Of a DNA stretch of 64,000 bases, positions 8,926 to 18,626 are shown one piece after another (the stretch's first letter is position 1; every line of letters starts with the position of its first letter). Under the pieces are notes generated by a model that saw only the letters and a list, made by a program, of their open reading frames with translations, was not told the origin of the DNA and searched no databases. The translations under genes and the position numbers were made by a program. Source of the stretch: an uncultured Pseudomonas sp. (GTDB lineage: Bacteria > Pseudomonadota > Gammaproteobacteria > Pseudomonadales > Pseudomonadaceae); NCBI RefSeq assembly GCF_946885955.1, contig NZ_CAMPHI010000029.1:1-64000 (forward strand), written 5' to 3'.

Positions 8926-10212
8926 TCATTTAGCCTCGGGTAGGAGCATGGGGCCGATCAGTTCTGTTGGTGCCTGGATGGAGCCAAAAAACCAATAGCA
9001 CACCGCAATCGCGGCGACGATGCCGGCGAAGTCGGCGACCAGGGCGCAGCCCACGGCATGCCGCGCGCGCTGGATGCCGACCGCGCCGAAATACACCGCG
9101 AGCACGTAAAAGGTGGTTTCGGTGCTGCCCTGCACGGTGGCCGCAACCAGGGCGGGGAAGCTGTCGACGCCGAAGTTCTGCATGGTCTCGATCAGCATGG
9201 CGCGCGCCGCGCCGCCGGAGAACGGCTTCATCAGCGCGGTGGGCAGGGCATCGATAAAGCGCGTATCCCAGCCGAGCCCTTGCACCAGCGCGCGCACGCC
9301 GTCGAGGCCGAAATCCAGGGCGCCGGAGGCGCGCATTACGCCGATCGCACAGAGCATGGCGACCAGATAGGGCAGCAGGCTTTTGGCGACGTCGAAGCCC
9401 TCTTTGGCGCCTTCGATAAAGCTCTCATATACCGGCACCCGGCGCAGCGCGCCAACCAGTAGGAACAATAGGATCATGCCGAACAGGGTGAGGTTGCCGA
9501 GCAGCGAGGAGAGCGCTGCCAGCGCCGTTGCGGAAAGGCCGGCGAGCAGCGCCATAAAGCCGCCGAGCAGCAAGGCGGTGGGAATCAGGTAGGCGAGTAC
9601 AACCGGGTCCCACAGGCGCAGGCGCTGGACAAAGGCCACCGCGAGCAGGCCAGCCAGGGTCGAGGCGCTGGTCGCCAGCAGGATCGGCAGGAATACCAGC
9701 GTCGGGTCTTCAGCGCCCTGCTGCACCCGATACATGAAGATCGATACCGGCAGCAGGGTCAGGGACGAGGTGTTGAGCACCAGAAAGAGGATTTGCGCAT
9801 TGCTCGCCACAGTGGCGCTGGGGTTGAGTTCCTGCAGCGCGCGCATGGCCTTCAGGCCGATCGGCGTGGCGGCATTGTCCAGGCCCAGGCCATTGGCGGC
9901 GAAGTTCAGGGTGATATAGCCCAGGGCGGGGTGGCCGCGCGGCACCTCCGGCATCAGGCGGGCGAACAAGGGCCCCAGGGCGCGACCGAGCAAATCGACC
10001 AAGCCGGCCTTTTCGGCGATGCGCAGAAAGCCCAGCCACAGGGTCAAGGTGCCGAACAGCACCACCATCAGCTCGACCGAAAGTTTGGCCATGGCGAACA
10101 GGCTTTCGACCATGGCGGCAAATACCGCCGGGTCGTCGCCCAGCAACCAGCGCGACAAGCCGGCAATCGCCGCTACTACGAAAAACCCCAGCCACAAGCC
10201 GTTTAGCATCAT
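8926..10212 (-). CDS. Nucleoside-recognition (Gate) membrane protein, SpmA-SpmB fusion type
   Basis: About 428 residues with many hydrophobic helices and two nucleoside-recognition (Gate) domains, the Gram-negative fusion of Bacillus SpmA and SpmB. The N-terminal half has LNFAANGLGLDNAATPIGLKA, and the C-terminal half has MKPFSGGAARAMLIE and QGSTETTFYVLAVYFGAVG, the two diagnostic blocks. The start is at one of two adjacent ATGs after GGGGGAT; 32 further codons upstream are open but not family-like. The protein sits in the inner membrane. The transported or sensed ligand is unknown even for the Bacillus proteins. Confidence 0.85.
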   Translation of the reverse strand: MMLNGLWLGFFVVAAIAGLSRWLLGDDPAVFAAMVESLFAMAKLSVELMVVLFGTLTLWLGFLRIAEKAGLVDLLGRALGPLFARLMPEVPRGHPALGYITLNFAANGLGLDNAATPIGLKAMRALQELNPSATVASNAQILFLVLNTSSLTLLPVSIFMYRVQQGAEDPTLVFLPILLATSASTLAGLLAVAFVQRLRLWDPVVLAYLIPTALLLGGFMALLAGLSATALAALSSLLGNLTLFGMILLFLLVGALRRVPVYESFIEGAKEGFDVAKSLLPYLVAMLCAIGVMRASGALDFGLDGVRALVQGLGWDTRFIDALPTALMKPFSGGAARAMLIETMQNFGVDSFPALVAATVQGSTETTFYVLAVYFGAVGIQRARHAVGCALVADFAGIVAAIAVCYWFFGSIQAPTELIGPMLLPEAK

Positions 10213-10286
10213 CCATCCCCCAGACAATGCGGAAGATGATAGCGCGGCTGTGGGATAAGCGGGGTTTGATGCTCTGCATAACGACA

Positions 10287-10308
10287 GTGGCCGCCCAAGG
10301 GCGGCCAC
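10287..10308. terminator. Hairpin downstream of the UPF0391 gene
   Basis: A perfect 10-bp stem GTGGCCGCCC / GGGCGGCCAC with a two-base gap, lying between the 3' end of the small UPF0391 gene and the next minus-strand start. There is no long T run, so termination is likely but weakly supported. Confidence 0.45.
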
Positions 10309-10335
10309 GTTTGCTGGTTGGACTGTCGGTGCGCG

Positions 10336-10671
<336 letters not shown>

Positions 10672-10752
10672 CTACCTGGCCGAGAAACCGCCTGGCCGGT
10701 TGAACAGAGGCGCAACATCTTCTTTGCGCCGGTAGGGCGTGCGACCACGCTG

Positions 10753-11190
10753 TTACTGGAGGGATTGCTTGAGGCTGCGCATGCGTTCGTGGCAGCTGCG
10801 CACCTTGGGCATTTCGACCGCCAACAGGGCCTGCACATCCGGCTCGGCGCTCTCCAGTGCGTCTTCGAACGCATGCAGGATGCGATCCTCGGTGTCTTCC
10901 AGCTGTTTGACGTAGGTGGCGGCCTCGTCGCTCGACAGCGTGGCCTTGGTGTCGGCATAAACCTGGCGCAATTTGCCGACCAGGGTGGTGCCGGATGATG
11001 GCTGTTCCTGATTGGCGGCGACCTTGACCGCCAGCGCCTGAATCACATCGGTCTTGGCCCGTGACATGTCGCCGAACAGGGCCTTCAGCCGCGCGTCCTT
11101 CACTTCCTCTTGGGCGTGCTGATAGAAGCGCTGTCCGTCGCGGGTGATTTCGATCAGTTCGTTGAGTTGGGCTGTCGTTTTACTGCTCAT
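10753..11190 (-). CDS. PA2169-family four-helix-bundle protein (DUF2383)
   Basis: A 145-residue soluble alpha-helical protein. The sequence pattern LIEITRDGQRFYQHAQEEVKD, then SGTTLVGKLRQVYAD and DTEDRILHAFEDAL, matches the ferritin-like DUF2383/PA2169 family, with acidic residues and histidines spaced along the helices (YQHAQEE, E-D-RILHAFE). The family is associated with stress or stationary phase and its function is undefined. It is divergent from algB-kinB, with about 250 bases between the starts. Confidence 0.82.
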   Translation of the reverse strand: MSSKTTAQLNELIEITRDGQRFYQHAQEEVKDARLKALFGDMSRAKTDVIQALAVKVAANQEQPSSGTTLVGKLRQVYADTKATLSSDEAATYVKQLEDTEDRILHAFEDALESAEPDVQALLAVEMPKVRSCHERMRSLKQSLQ

Positions 11191-11350
11191 GATGGCACTT
11201 CCCGAGTCGGTTGCTATTGTATGGAGCCGTCGATGGCGACCGTTGACAATTACCTACATGGACTCGGTTGCAGCTCTTGTGCCAGTCTCTTGCATGTATT
11301 TTTTGTGATTTAAAACAATAGGTTAATGACGATTTCGGTTGTTCGCCATC

Positions 11351-11396
11351 ATGCAGACTGCATGATCCAGGGGGAATGGTCATGCAACTTGCACGA
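11351..11396. promoter_or_regulatory. Composite palindromic element upstream of algB
   Basis: ATGCAGACTGCATG (11351-11364) is followed 18 bases later by TGCAACTTGCACGA (11383-11396). Nearly the same pair (ATGCAAAATGCATG, then TGCAATTTGCACGA) occurs at 14957-15003 before the orphan receiver gene. Two matching composite palindromes flanking algB-kinB suggest a shared regulator; which one is unknown. Confidence 0.5.
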
Positions 11397-11442
11397 GCTA
11401 AAACGGACTAACTCCAAGCACCCACTCGATGGAGTCTTGAAT

Positions 11443-12785
<1,343 letters not shown>

Positions 12786-12789
<4 letters not shown>

Positions 12790-14570
12790 AAGTTGCCATC
12801 ACCCTGCGCACGCGGCTGTTTTTGAGTTTCTCCGCGCTGATCACGGTGTCGTTGCTGGGGCTGCTGCTCGGCGTGGTCAGCGTCATGCATATGGCCAGTA
12901 GCCAGGAGAGTCTGCTGCAGCGCAGCTTCAGCACCATCGCGATCAGCCAGCAACTCCGGCAGAACCTGGGCGATCAATTGATCAATCTGATCTCCGAGCG
13001 CCCGAATCAGGCGAAGCTCGAGGCGTCTCAGAAACGCTTCGACGAATTGCTCGCTGAAGGCTTGCAGATTCGCAGCCGGGTCGGTCGTGAGGGATTCGAG
13101 ACGATCGAACAGGCGTATCGGCAGTTTCAGCAGGTGCTCGCCGAGCAGCCCGGGACGCGCCGGGCGATGCTCGACGGCAACAACTTCAGCCAGGCTTTCA
13201 ATGACGTGCGCATGCGCCTGATCGAGGTGCAGCAGGGCGCTATCGCAACGGTCAGCCGGGCGGAATCCCAGGCGCGCGAACGGGCCAAGCTGATCGCCGG
13301 CCTGCTCGGTTTGCTGTGTCTGGCGGTACTCGGGATCGGTGTGCTCACCGCGCAAAGCATTGCCCGTCGTTTCGGCGCGCCGATCGAGGCGCTGGCGAAG
13401 GCCGCCGATAACATCGGCCAGGGCAACTTCGACGTGACCCTGCCCATTTCGCCGGTCGCCGAAATGACCCTGCTCAGCCGTCGCTTCGGGCTGATGGCCG
13501 AAGCGTTACGGCACCACAAGGCAACCAATATCGAGGAGCTGCTGGCCAGTGAAAGTCGCTTGCAGGCAGTACTCGATAGCATCGACGACGGCCTGGTGAC
13601 GCTCGACGCCCGTGGGCGGGTCGAACATGCCAATCCGGTCGCGATCCGCCAGCTGTTCTGGCTCAGGGATCCGCATGGCAGGACGCTTGGCGAACTGCTG
13701 GCGCGGCCCGAGTTGGATGACGCCACCCAGCGGGTTCTCAGCGGCCAATTGCTCGAGCAGGCGCCGGAAGACCTGCCGGTCGAAACAGCGGGGGAGCGGC
13801 GTCTGCTGGCCTGGACCTTGACTCCGGTCAGCCATGCCGACGGTCGCAGCGTCGGCGCGGTGATGGTGTTGCGCGATGTCACCGAGCAGCGCGCGTTCGA
13901 GCGGGTGCGCAGCGAGTTCGTGCTACGCGCCTCCCATGAACTGCGTACGCCGGTGACAGGCATGCAGATGGCCTTCAGTCTGCTCCAGGAGCGGCTGACG
14001 TTTGCCCAGGGGTCACGTGAGCAGGACCTGATCCAGACGGTTAATGAGGAGATGCAGCGGTTGGTCCAGCTGATTACCGATCTGCTGAATTTCTCCCGCT
14101 ATCAGAATGGTCTGCAGAGTCTCGAGCTGGCGCCCTGCGATCTCAGTGATCTGCTCTCTCAGGCCCGCCAGCGTTTTGCCGAGCGGGCCGAGGTACGTGG
14201 GGTGACATTGCGCACGGATATCCAGAATGCCCTGCCCGAGATCAGCCTGGATCGCTTGCAGATCGAGCGCGTGCTGGACAACCTGCTGGTCAACGCCCTG
14301 CGTCACAGCAACCCCGGTGGAGAAATCCAGTTGCAGGCGCGGCGCCATGGCGAGCGCTTGATCATCAGCGTGCAGGACAACGGCGAAGGCATTGATTTCA
14401 GTCAGCAGGCGCGAATCTTCGAGCCCTTCGTGCAGATCGGCAAAAAAGCCGGTGGTGCCGGGCTGGGTTTGGCGATGTGCAAGGAGATCGTGCAACTGCA
14501 CGGCGGCCGTTTGAACCTCTATTCGCGGCCCAACCAAGGCTCCCAGTTCTATATGGCGTTACCGCTGTGA
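12786..14570 (+). CDS. kinB: Sensor histidine kinase KinB
   Basis: Membrane histidine kinase paired with AlgB; in P. aeruginosa it acts mainly as a phosphatase that restrains AlgB. It has 594 residues. The order is: a first membrane segment (about 10-35, LFLSFSALITVSLLGLLLGV), a helical periplasmic sensor region, a second membrane segment (about 160-182, LLGLLCLAVLGIGVL), HAMP, PAS (about 250-370), then HisKA with His384 in RASHELRTPVTG. The HATPase has LLVNALRHSNPGG, VQDNGEGID and GGAGLGLAM. The ATG overlaps the algB stop codon, so the two are translationally coupled. Confidence 0.95.
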
Positions 14571-14610
14571 GCCGGGCCTGAATAATGGCTTGGGCAGGCC
14601 GCCAGTGGCA

Positions 14611-14835
14611 TCAGAATACCCAGCGCTGTGCTGGAAGCGACAGGTACAGACCATGCGGGGTGTCCTGGCTGACCCGCAGCCAGTGCCCGGTATGGTCCAC
14701 CACCACGCGCTGGACCGATACCGGCTCGCGCGGTTGCCGCTGGACGTTTTCGGCGCTCAACGCCGGGGAACTGGAGGCGCTGGCGCCAATCAATACGCTG
14801 AGGGTGAGACTGAGCAGACTGGGAAGATCGTTCAT
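14611..14835 (-). CDS. Small putative exported protein
   Basis: A 74-residue frame beginning MNDLPSLLSLTLSVLIGASASSS, which reads as a signal peptide with likely cleavage after ALSA. The mature part is about 47 residues (VQRQPREPVSVQRVVVDHTGHW...). A G-rich ribosome site (GGGGGG) precedes the ATG. It is convergent with kinB. I do not recognise a family; the signal peptide and ribosome site favour a real gene. Confidence 0.5.
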   Translation of the reverse strand: MNDLPSLLSLTLSVLIGASASSSPALSAENVQRQPREPVSVQRVVVDHTGHWLRVSQDTPHGLYLSLPAQRWVF

Positions 14836-15223
14836 CGAGTTGCCCCCCTACTTAAGGATCTGGAAGACAGCTTGTTTTGCAGCTCGCGTGCCAAGCTGTT
14901 TTTTCAAAAAATTGTTTATAAATCAATTGGATATTAAATAGTTTGGTGGTGGGTGAATGCAAAATGCATGGCCATCTGGCGTGCGCCATTGCAATTTGCA
15001 CGAAGTGGCGTCGGGCCACTGCATGACCAGCGCTCCTTGGCGATTTAGCGGGAACCCGTTTGGCAGCCGGGGGGTCGCAATTACAGGTTCAGGCAACCCG
15101 GCAGTTGCCGACCGCGGATTTCCAACCCTTTGATCATTATCTGCACGGTTCTGGGTGCACGCTGCGACAGCGTCGCTGCGACAGCGTCTGCGCGGGGCGA
15201 GTGCGGTCGGATGAGGCAGTTGT
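14836..15223. other. Intergenic region with composite palindromic element
   Basis: This 388-base stretch has no convincing gene. Its left part (14875-14945) is A+T-rich. The element ATGCAAAATGCATG (14957-14970) plus TGCAATTTGCACGA (14990-15003) repeats the arrangement found upstream of algB with near-identical spacing (33 against 32 bases between starts). The right part is ordinary GC-rich sequence leading to the receiver gene. Confidence 0.5.
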
Positions 15224-15634
15224 ATGGATAATCGGAACAACGGCGCGGTCTCGGGCGCCCGGCGCAGGAGCATTCTGCTGGTCGAAGACGATGATGTGCT
15301 GCGGACCCTGACCGCGGAGCTGATGACCGAAATGGATTATCAGGTGTTCGAAGTCGAGGATGCGCCCGCTGCATTGGCCATCCTGCGCAGCGCTCGTCCG
15401 CTGGACTTGTTGATGACCGATATCGGTTTGCCCGGCATGAGCGGCGATCAGTTGATGGTCATCGCCCAGCAGTTGCGCCCCGAATTGCCGGGGCTGTTCG
15501 CCAGTGGCTACGGCGATGGCTTCGAGCCGATGGTTTCGGACGCTGTCGACGCTCCGCGGGTCGCGGTCATCCAGAAGCCCTATTCGCCGGAGCTGCTCAG
15601 AACCACGCTGCGCACGTTGTTCGAGCAACCCTAG
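15224..15634 (+). CDS. Stand-alone response-regulator receiver protein
   Basis: A 136-residue CheY-like protein without an output domain. The acidic pocket is VEDDDV (residues 20-25), the phosphoacceptor is Asp66 in LLMTDIGLPGMSG, and the conserved lysine is in VIQKPYSPELL. The sequence is closest in style to the receiver domains fused to hybrid kinases. No kinase other than kinB is nearby, so its partner is unknown. It is convergent with ampDh2. The upstream region shares an unusual palindromic element with that of algB, which suggests common regulation. Confidence 0.85.
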   Translation: MDNRNNGAVSGARRRSILLVEDDDVLRTLTAELMTEMDYQVFEVEDAPAALAILRSARPLDLLMTDIGLPGMSGDQLMVIAQQLRPELPGLFASGYGDGFEPMVSDAVDAPRVAVIQKPYSPELLRTTLRTLFEQP

Positions 15635-15649
15635 CCACTCCAGGTTCCG

Positions 15650-16432
15650 TCAGGGGCTATGCGGGCTGTTCAGCACCAGCAACAGCGCCGCGGTCTGCGC
15701 ATCCGCTTCGCCGTCGTAACGTGCCGGGCGGTATTTCATCTGGAACGCCGCGAGCACATTGCGCGTCGCCTGGTCCCATTCGCCGTGCTCCGGTACCTGA
15801 TAACCCTGGCGCGCCAACTGTGCCTGAAACCAGGCCGCGGTCGGCAGGCTTTTGGCGAACAGCGCCTGCTCTCGCGCCACCGCCTGGCCGTCCGGCCAGG
15901 GCACCAGGCCGGCGTCGGCCAGGCGCTTCCAGGGGAACAGCGGGCCTGGATCGACCTTGCGCTGGGGGGCGATGTCGCTGTGGGCGAGGATGCTGCCGAG
16001 CGGCAGATCGTGGCGCCGCACGATGTCCTTCAGGAGTACGATCAGCGCATCGATTTGCGCCGGCGAGTAGGGCTGCCAGTAACGGCCGTCGGGGCGGTCG
16101 TAAAAACCCTGATTGACCAGCTCGATGCCAATCGAGGTGCTGTTCAGCCAGGTACGCCCCTGCCACTGACTATCGCCCGCATGCCAGGCGCGGCGGTCTT
16201 CATCGACCAGGCGATAGATGGTCGCCGGCGCTTCGCCGATCAGGTAATGGCTGCTTACCTCGCCCTCGGTCAGCAACTGCAGCGAGTGCGCGAAGTCGGT
16301 GGAGGTGTAGTGCAGGATGATGTATTGAACCCGGCTGTTCTGGCCGACCGCGTTATAGCGGGTATCGATCCGGGGGCCGCTGGCGCAGCCCGCGAGCAGG
16401 GTTCCGAGTAAAGCGAGACAAACCAATTTCAT
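15650..16432 (-). CDS. ampDh2: N-acetylmuramoyl-L-alanine amidase, AmpDh2-type lipoprotein
   Basis: Zinc amidase that cleaves the MurNAc-L-Ala bond of peptidoglycan in the periplasm. It has 260 residues. The lipobox LLAGC ends at Cys16. Amidase_2 zinc ligands and catalytic residues are His41 (ILHYTSTDF), His151 (ILAHSDIAP) and Asp161 (KVDPGPLFPW), with Glu104 in GIELVN. A C-terminal peptidoglycan-binding domain follows (AQLARQGYQVPEHGEWDQAT, then VLAAFQMKYRP). It overlaps the upstream marC-family gene by 4 bases (ATGA). In PAO1 ampDh2 (PA5485) also follows kinB. Confidence 0.92.
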   Translation of the reverse strand: MKLVCLALLGTLLAGCASGPRIDTRYNAVGQNSRVQYIILHYTSTDFAHSLQLLTEGEVSSHYLIGEAPATIYRLVDEDRRAWHAGDSQWQGRTWLNSTSIGIELVNQGFYDRPDGRYWQPYSPAQIDALIVLLKDIVRRHDLPLGSILAHSDIAPQRKVDPGPLFPWKRLADAGLVPWPDGQAVAREQALFAKSLPTAAWFQAQLARQGYQVPEHGEWDQATRNVLAAFQMKYRPARYDGEADAQTAALLLVLNSPHSP

Positions 16433-17022
16433 GGGCGAATATGCAACACACTTTGTAGGTTATCCAGCAGCATGTCGACGCTGAGCATGATCAACAGCAT
16501 GCCCATCAGTCGTTCCACTGCGGTCAGCCCGCGAGGGCCGAGGAAACGCTGCAGGAACGAGGCCTGCAGCAGAATAAATGCGGTCGCCGCCCAGGCGATG
16601 AGCAAGGCCGCGTAGAGTTCCCAGAGCGCACCCTGATGGGTATTGCGCAAGGTCATCAGCACCGCCAGGGCCGAGGGTCCGGCGACTGCCGGGGTTGCCA
16701 AGGGTACCAGCATCGGCTCGCCATCCGGCACATCGCCGAGCACGCCCTGCGGGCTGGGAAAGATCAGGCGCATGGCAATCACGAACAGGATGATACCGCC
16801 TGCGATCGCAGTGGCCTCGCGCGACAGGCCCAGGGCGCTGAGCATTTTGTCGCCAAACGTGAGGAACAACAGCAGCAATGCCAGGGCGAACAACAATTCG
16901 CGGGCCGCCACCCAGAGGCGGCGCTCGGCCGAGACGTTTTTCAGTGCGGCGATATAAATTGCGATATTGCCGAACGGATCGGTGACCAGAAAGATCAAAA
17001 TGGCGGTACCGAAAATATCCAT
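16429..17022 (-). CDS. MarC/YhgN family integral membrane protein
   Basis: A 197-residue inner membrane protein with six predicted hydrophobic segments. The family signatures are FLVTDPFGNIAIYIAAL near the N-terminus and LATPAVAGPSALAVLMTL in the middle; the NxxPFGN- and TPAxAGPxA-type motifs define the MarC (UPF0056) family. Despite the name there is no good evidence that the family confers antibiotic resistance; function is unknown. It is translationally coupled to ampDh2 by a 4-base overlap, so the two probably form an operon. Confidence 0.88.
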   Translation of the reverse strand: MDIFGTAILIFLVTDPFGNIAIYIAALKNVSAERRLWVAARELLFALALLLLFLTFGDKMLSALGLSREATAIAGGIILFVIAMRLIFPSPQGVLGDVPDGEPMLVPLATPAVAGPSALAVLMTLRNTHQGALWELYAALLIAWAATAFILLQASFLQRFLGPRGLTAVERLMGMLLIMLSVDMLLDNLQSVLHIRP

Positions 17023-17151
17023 GCGCGAGTCCTCTATCTCTAGGCGTTGTCAGAAGCCTAGCAGGCGGCAGCAGACTGCCTTCTAGCCGGTTGATCGGCA
17101 ACGCTGGTCCGCTGCCTGGGCAGAGAGCCTGAGGCCTTGCTAAACTATGCT

Positions 17152-17175
17152 TGTACAATATTTATTTATTGTAGA
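17152..17175. promoter_or_regulatory. LitR/CarH-like (MerR type) operator in the photolyase promoter
   Basis: TGTACA (17152-17157), exactly 12 bases, then TGTAGA (17170-17175). As I recall it, the Pseudomonas LitR (PplR) consensus for light-induced genes is T(G/A)TACA-N12-TGTA(C/T)A; this site departs from it at one position. It lies 31 bases before the photolyase ATG, where a MerR-type regulator would act. No litR gene is in the window. Confidence 0.6.
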
Positions 17176-17205
17176 GTTCATGTTAAATATTTTGGAGCCG
17201 ATGCC

Positions 17206-18618
17206 ATGCGCTCTTTGCTCTGGTTCAAACAGGACTTACGCTTGCACGATCATCCTGCGCTGCAGGCGGCGCTTACCAGCTCCTGCCTGCTGCCGGTGTT
17301 CGTGCTCGACCCCGGGTTGTTGCAGGTGAGCGAGTTCGGTAGCCGTCGGCTCGGCGTGCACCGTGCGCGTTTCCTGCTGGAGAGCCTGGCTTCGTTGGAC
17401 AGTGCGCTGCGTCAGCGTGGCTCGCAGCTGCTGGTATTGCCCGGCGCGGCGGAGCAGGTTATCGAGCAACTGGTCGAGCGCTTCGCCCTGAACCGGGTGT
17501 TGACCCTGGAGGAAATCGCCCCGGAGGAGCGCGCCCAAGTGGCGCGGGTGCGGCGACGGCTCGGCGGCATCGCCCTGGAGCAATACCCTGGCAACAGCCT
17601 GTTGCGAGTCGACGAGCTGCCATGTCCGGTGCAGCGCCTACCCAAGGTATTCAGCCAGTTCCGACAACAGGTCGAGGCCCGTCTGCCGGTGTTTCAGCCA
17701 TCCCCGGCGCCGCGGCAGCTACCGCTGTTACCGGAAGGCGCCGAAGCGGCCATGCAGCCGTTGCCGAGCCTGTCCCAACTGGGCCTCGGCGAGCCGGGCA
17801 GCGTGCCGGCCAGTGCCTTTCCGTTTTCCGGTGGGGAAACGGCGGCGCTGTCGCGCTTGCGTGATTATCTGTGGGCGAATCAGGGCGTACGTACCTATCA
17901 ACAGACCCGCAATGGCCTGATCGGCAGCGAGTATTCGTCGAAACTGTCACCGTGGCTGGCCAACGGCAGCCTGTCCGCGCGTCAGGTGGTGGCCGAGTTG
18001 CGCCGTCACGAAGCGCAGTTCGGGCGCAACGACTCGACGCATGAATTCTGGCAGGCGCTGCTGCGTCGCGATTTCTTCCGCTGGACCCTGGTGCGTCATG
18101 GCAGCGCGTTGTTCAAGGCCGACGGCTTGAGCGGTAGTTGGGACAGTGCGCAGCAGGTCGATCAGCGTTTCAGCGATTGGTGCCAGGGTACGACCGGCAT
18201 GCCGCTGGTCGATGCCAATATGCGCGAGCTGGCGGCGACCGGGTTTGTTTCCGCGCGCGGCCGACGCATCGTGGCCAGCTACCTGATTCATGATCTACAG
18301 CAGGATTGGCGCCATGGCGCGGCCTGGTTCGAGGAGCACCTGCTGGATTACGAGCCGGCCAGCAACTGGGGCAACTGGGCTTATATGGCGGGTATCAAGC
18401 GCGATTCCAAACAGGCGCTCAATTCCCTGCATCAGGCCCGCAAATACGATCCGGATGCGGCCTACGTCAGCCTCTGGCTACCGGAGCTGCGCGGCATCGC
18501 CGAGCATCTGCGGCATACGCCGTTTCTCCTCGCGGGCACCGATCTGCAAGGTATCGGCTATCCGCAGTTGGGTGAGATTCCGGATAGCTGGAAGCCCTAT
18601 CTGCCGCATGCGGCTTAG
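17206..18618 (+). CDS. Deoxyribodipyrimidine photolyase / DASH-type cryptochrome
   Basis: A flavoprotein of 470 residues from the Met before RSLLWFKQDLRLHDHPAL. It uses blue light to repair pyrimidine dimers, in single-stranded DNA if truly DASH type. Residues 1 to about 135 form the photolyase alpha/beta domain. The FAD-binding helical domain contains YQQTRNGLIGSEYSSKLS, PWLANGSLSARQV, MPLVDANMRELAATGF, NWGNWAYMAGI and HQARKYDP. The TRNGLIGxxYSSKLSPWLA form favours the DASH group over class I Phr. An in-frame ATG 23 codons upstream would overlap the promoter. The LitR-like operator upstream suggests light-dependent expression. Confidence 0.88.
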   Translation: MRSLLWFKQDLRLHDHPALQAALTSSCLLPVFVLDPGLLQVSEFGSRRLGVHRARFLLESLASLDSALRQRGSQLLVLPGAAEQVIEQLVERFALNRVLTLEEIAPEERAQVARVRRRLGGIALEQYPGNSLLRVDELPCPVQRLPKVFSQFRQQVEARLPVFQPSPAPRQLPLLPEGAEAAMQPLPSLSQLGLGEPGSVPASAFPFSGGETAALSRLRDYLWANQGVRTYQQTRNGLIGSEYSSKLSPWLANGSLSARQVVAELRRHEAQFGRNDSTHEFWQALLRRDFFRWTLVRHGSALFKADGLSGSWDSAQQVDQRFSDWCQGTTGMPLVDANMRELAATGFVSARGRRIVASYLIHDLQQDWRHGAAWFEEHLLDYEPASNWGNWAYMAGIKRDSKQALNSLHQARKYDPDAAYVSLWLPELRGIAEHLRHTPFLLAGTDLQGIGYPQLGEIPDSWKPYLPHAA

Positions 18619-18626
18619 CTGACGGG

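Noticed and set aside
11371..11396. Sigma-54-like promoter (TGG ... TTGC) upstream of algB
   Set aside because: GG and GC are separated by 11 bases instead of the strict 10, so the match is off by one. The sequence is better explained by the repeated palindromic element.
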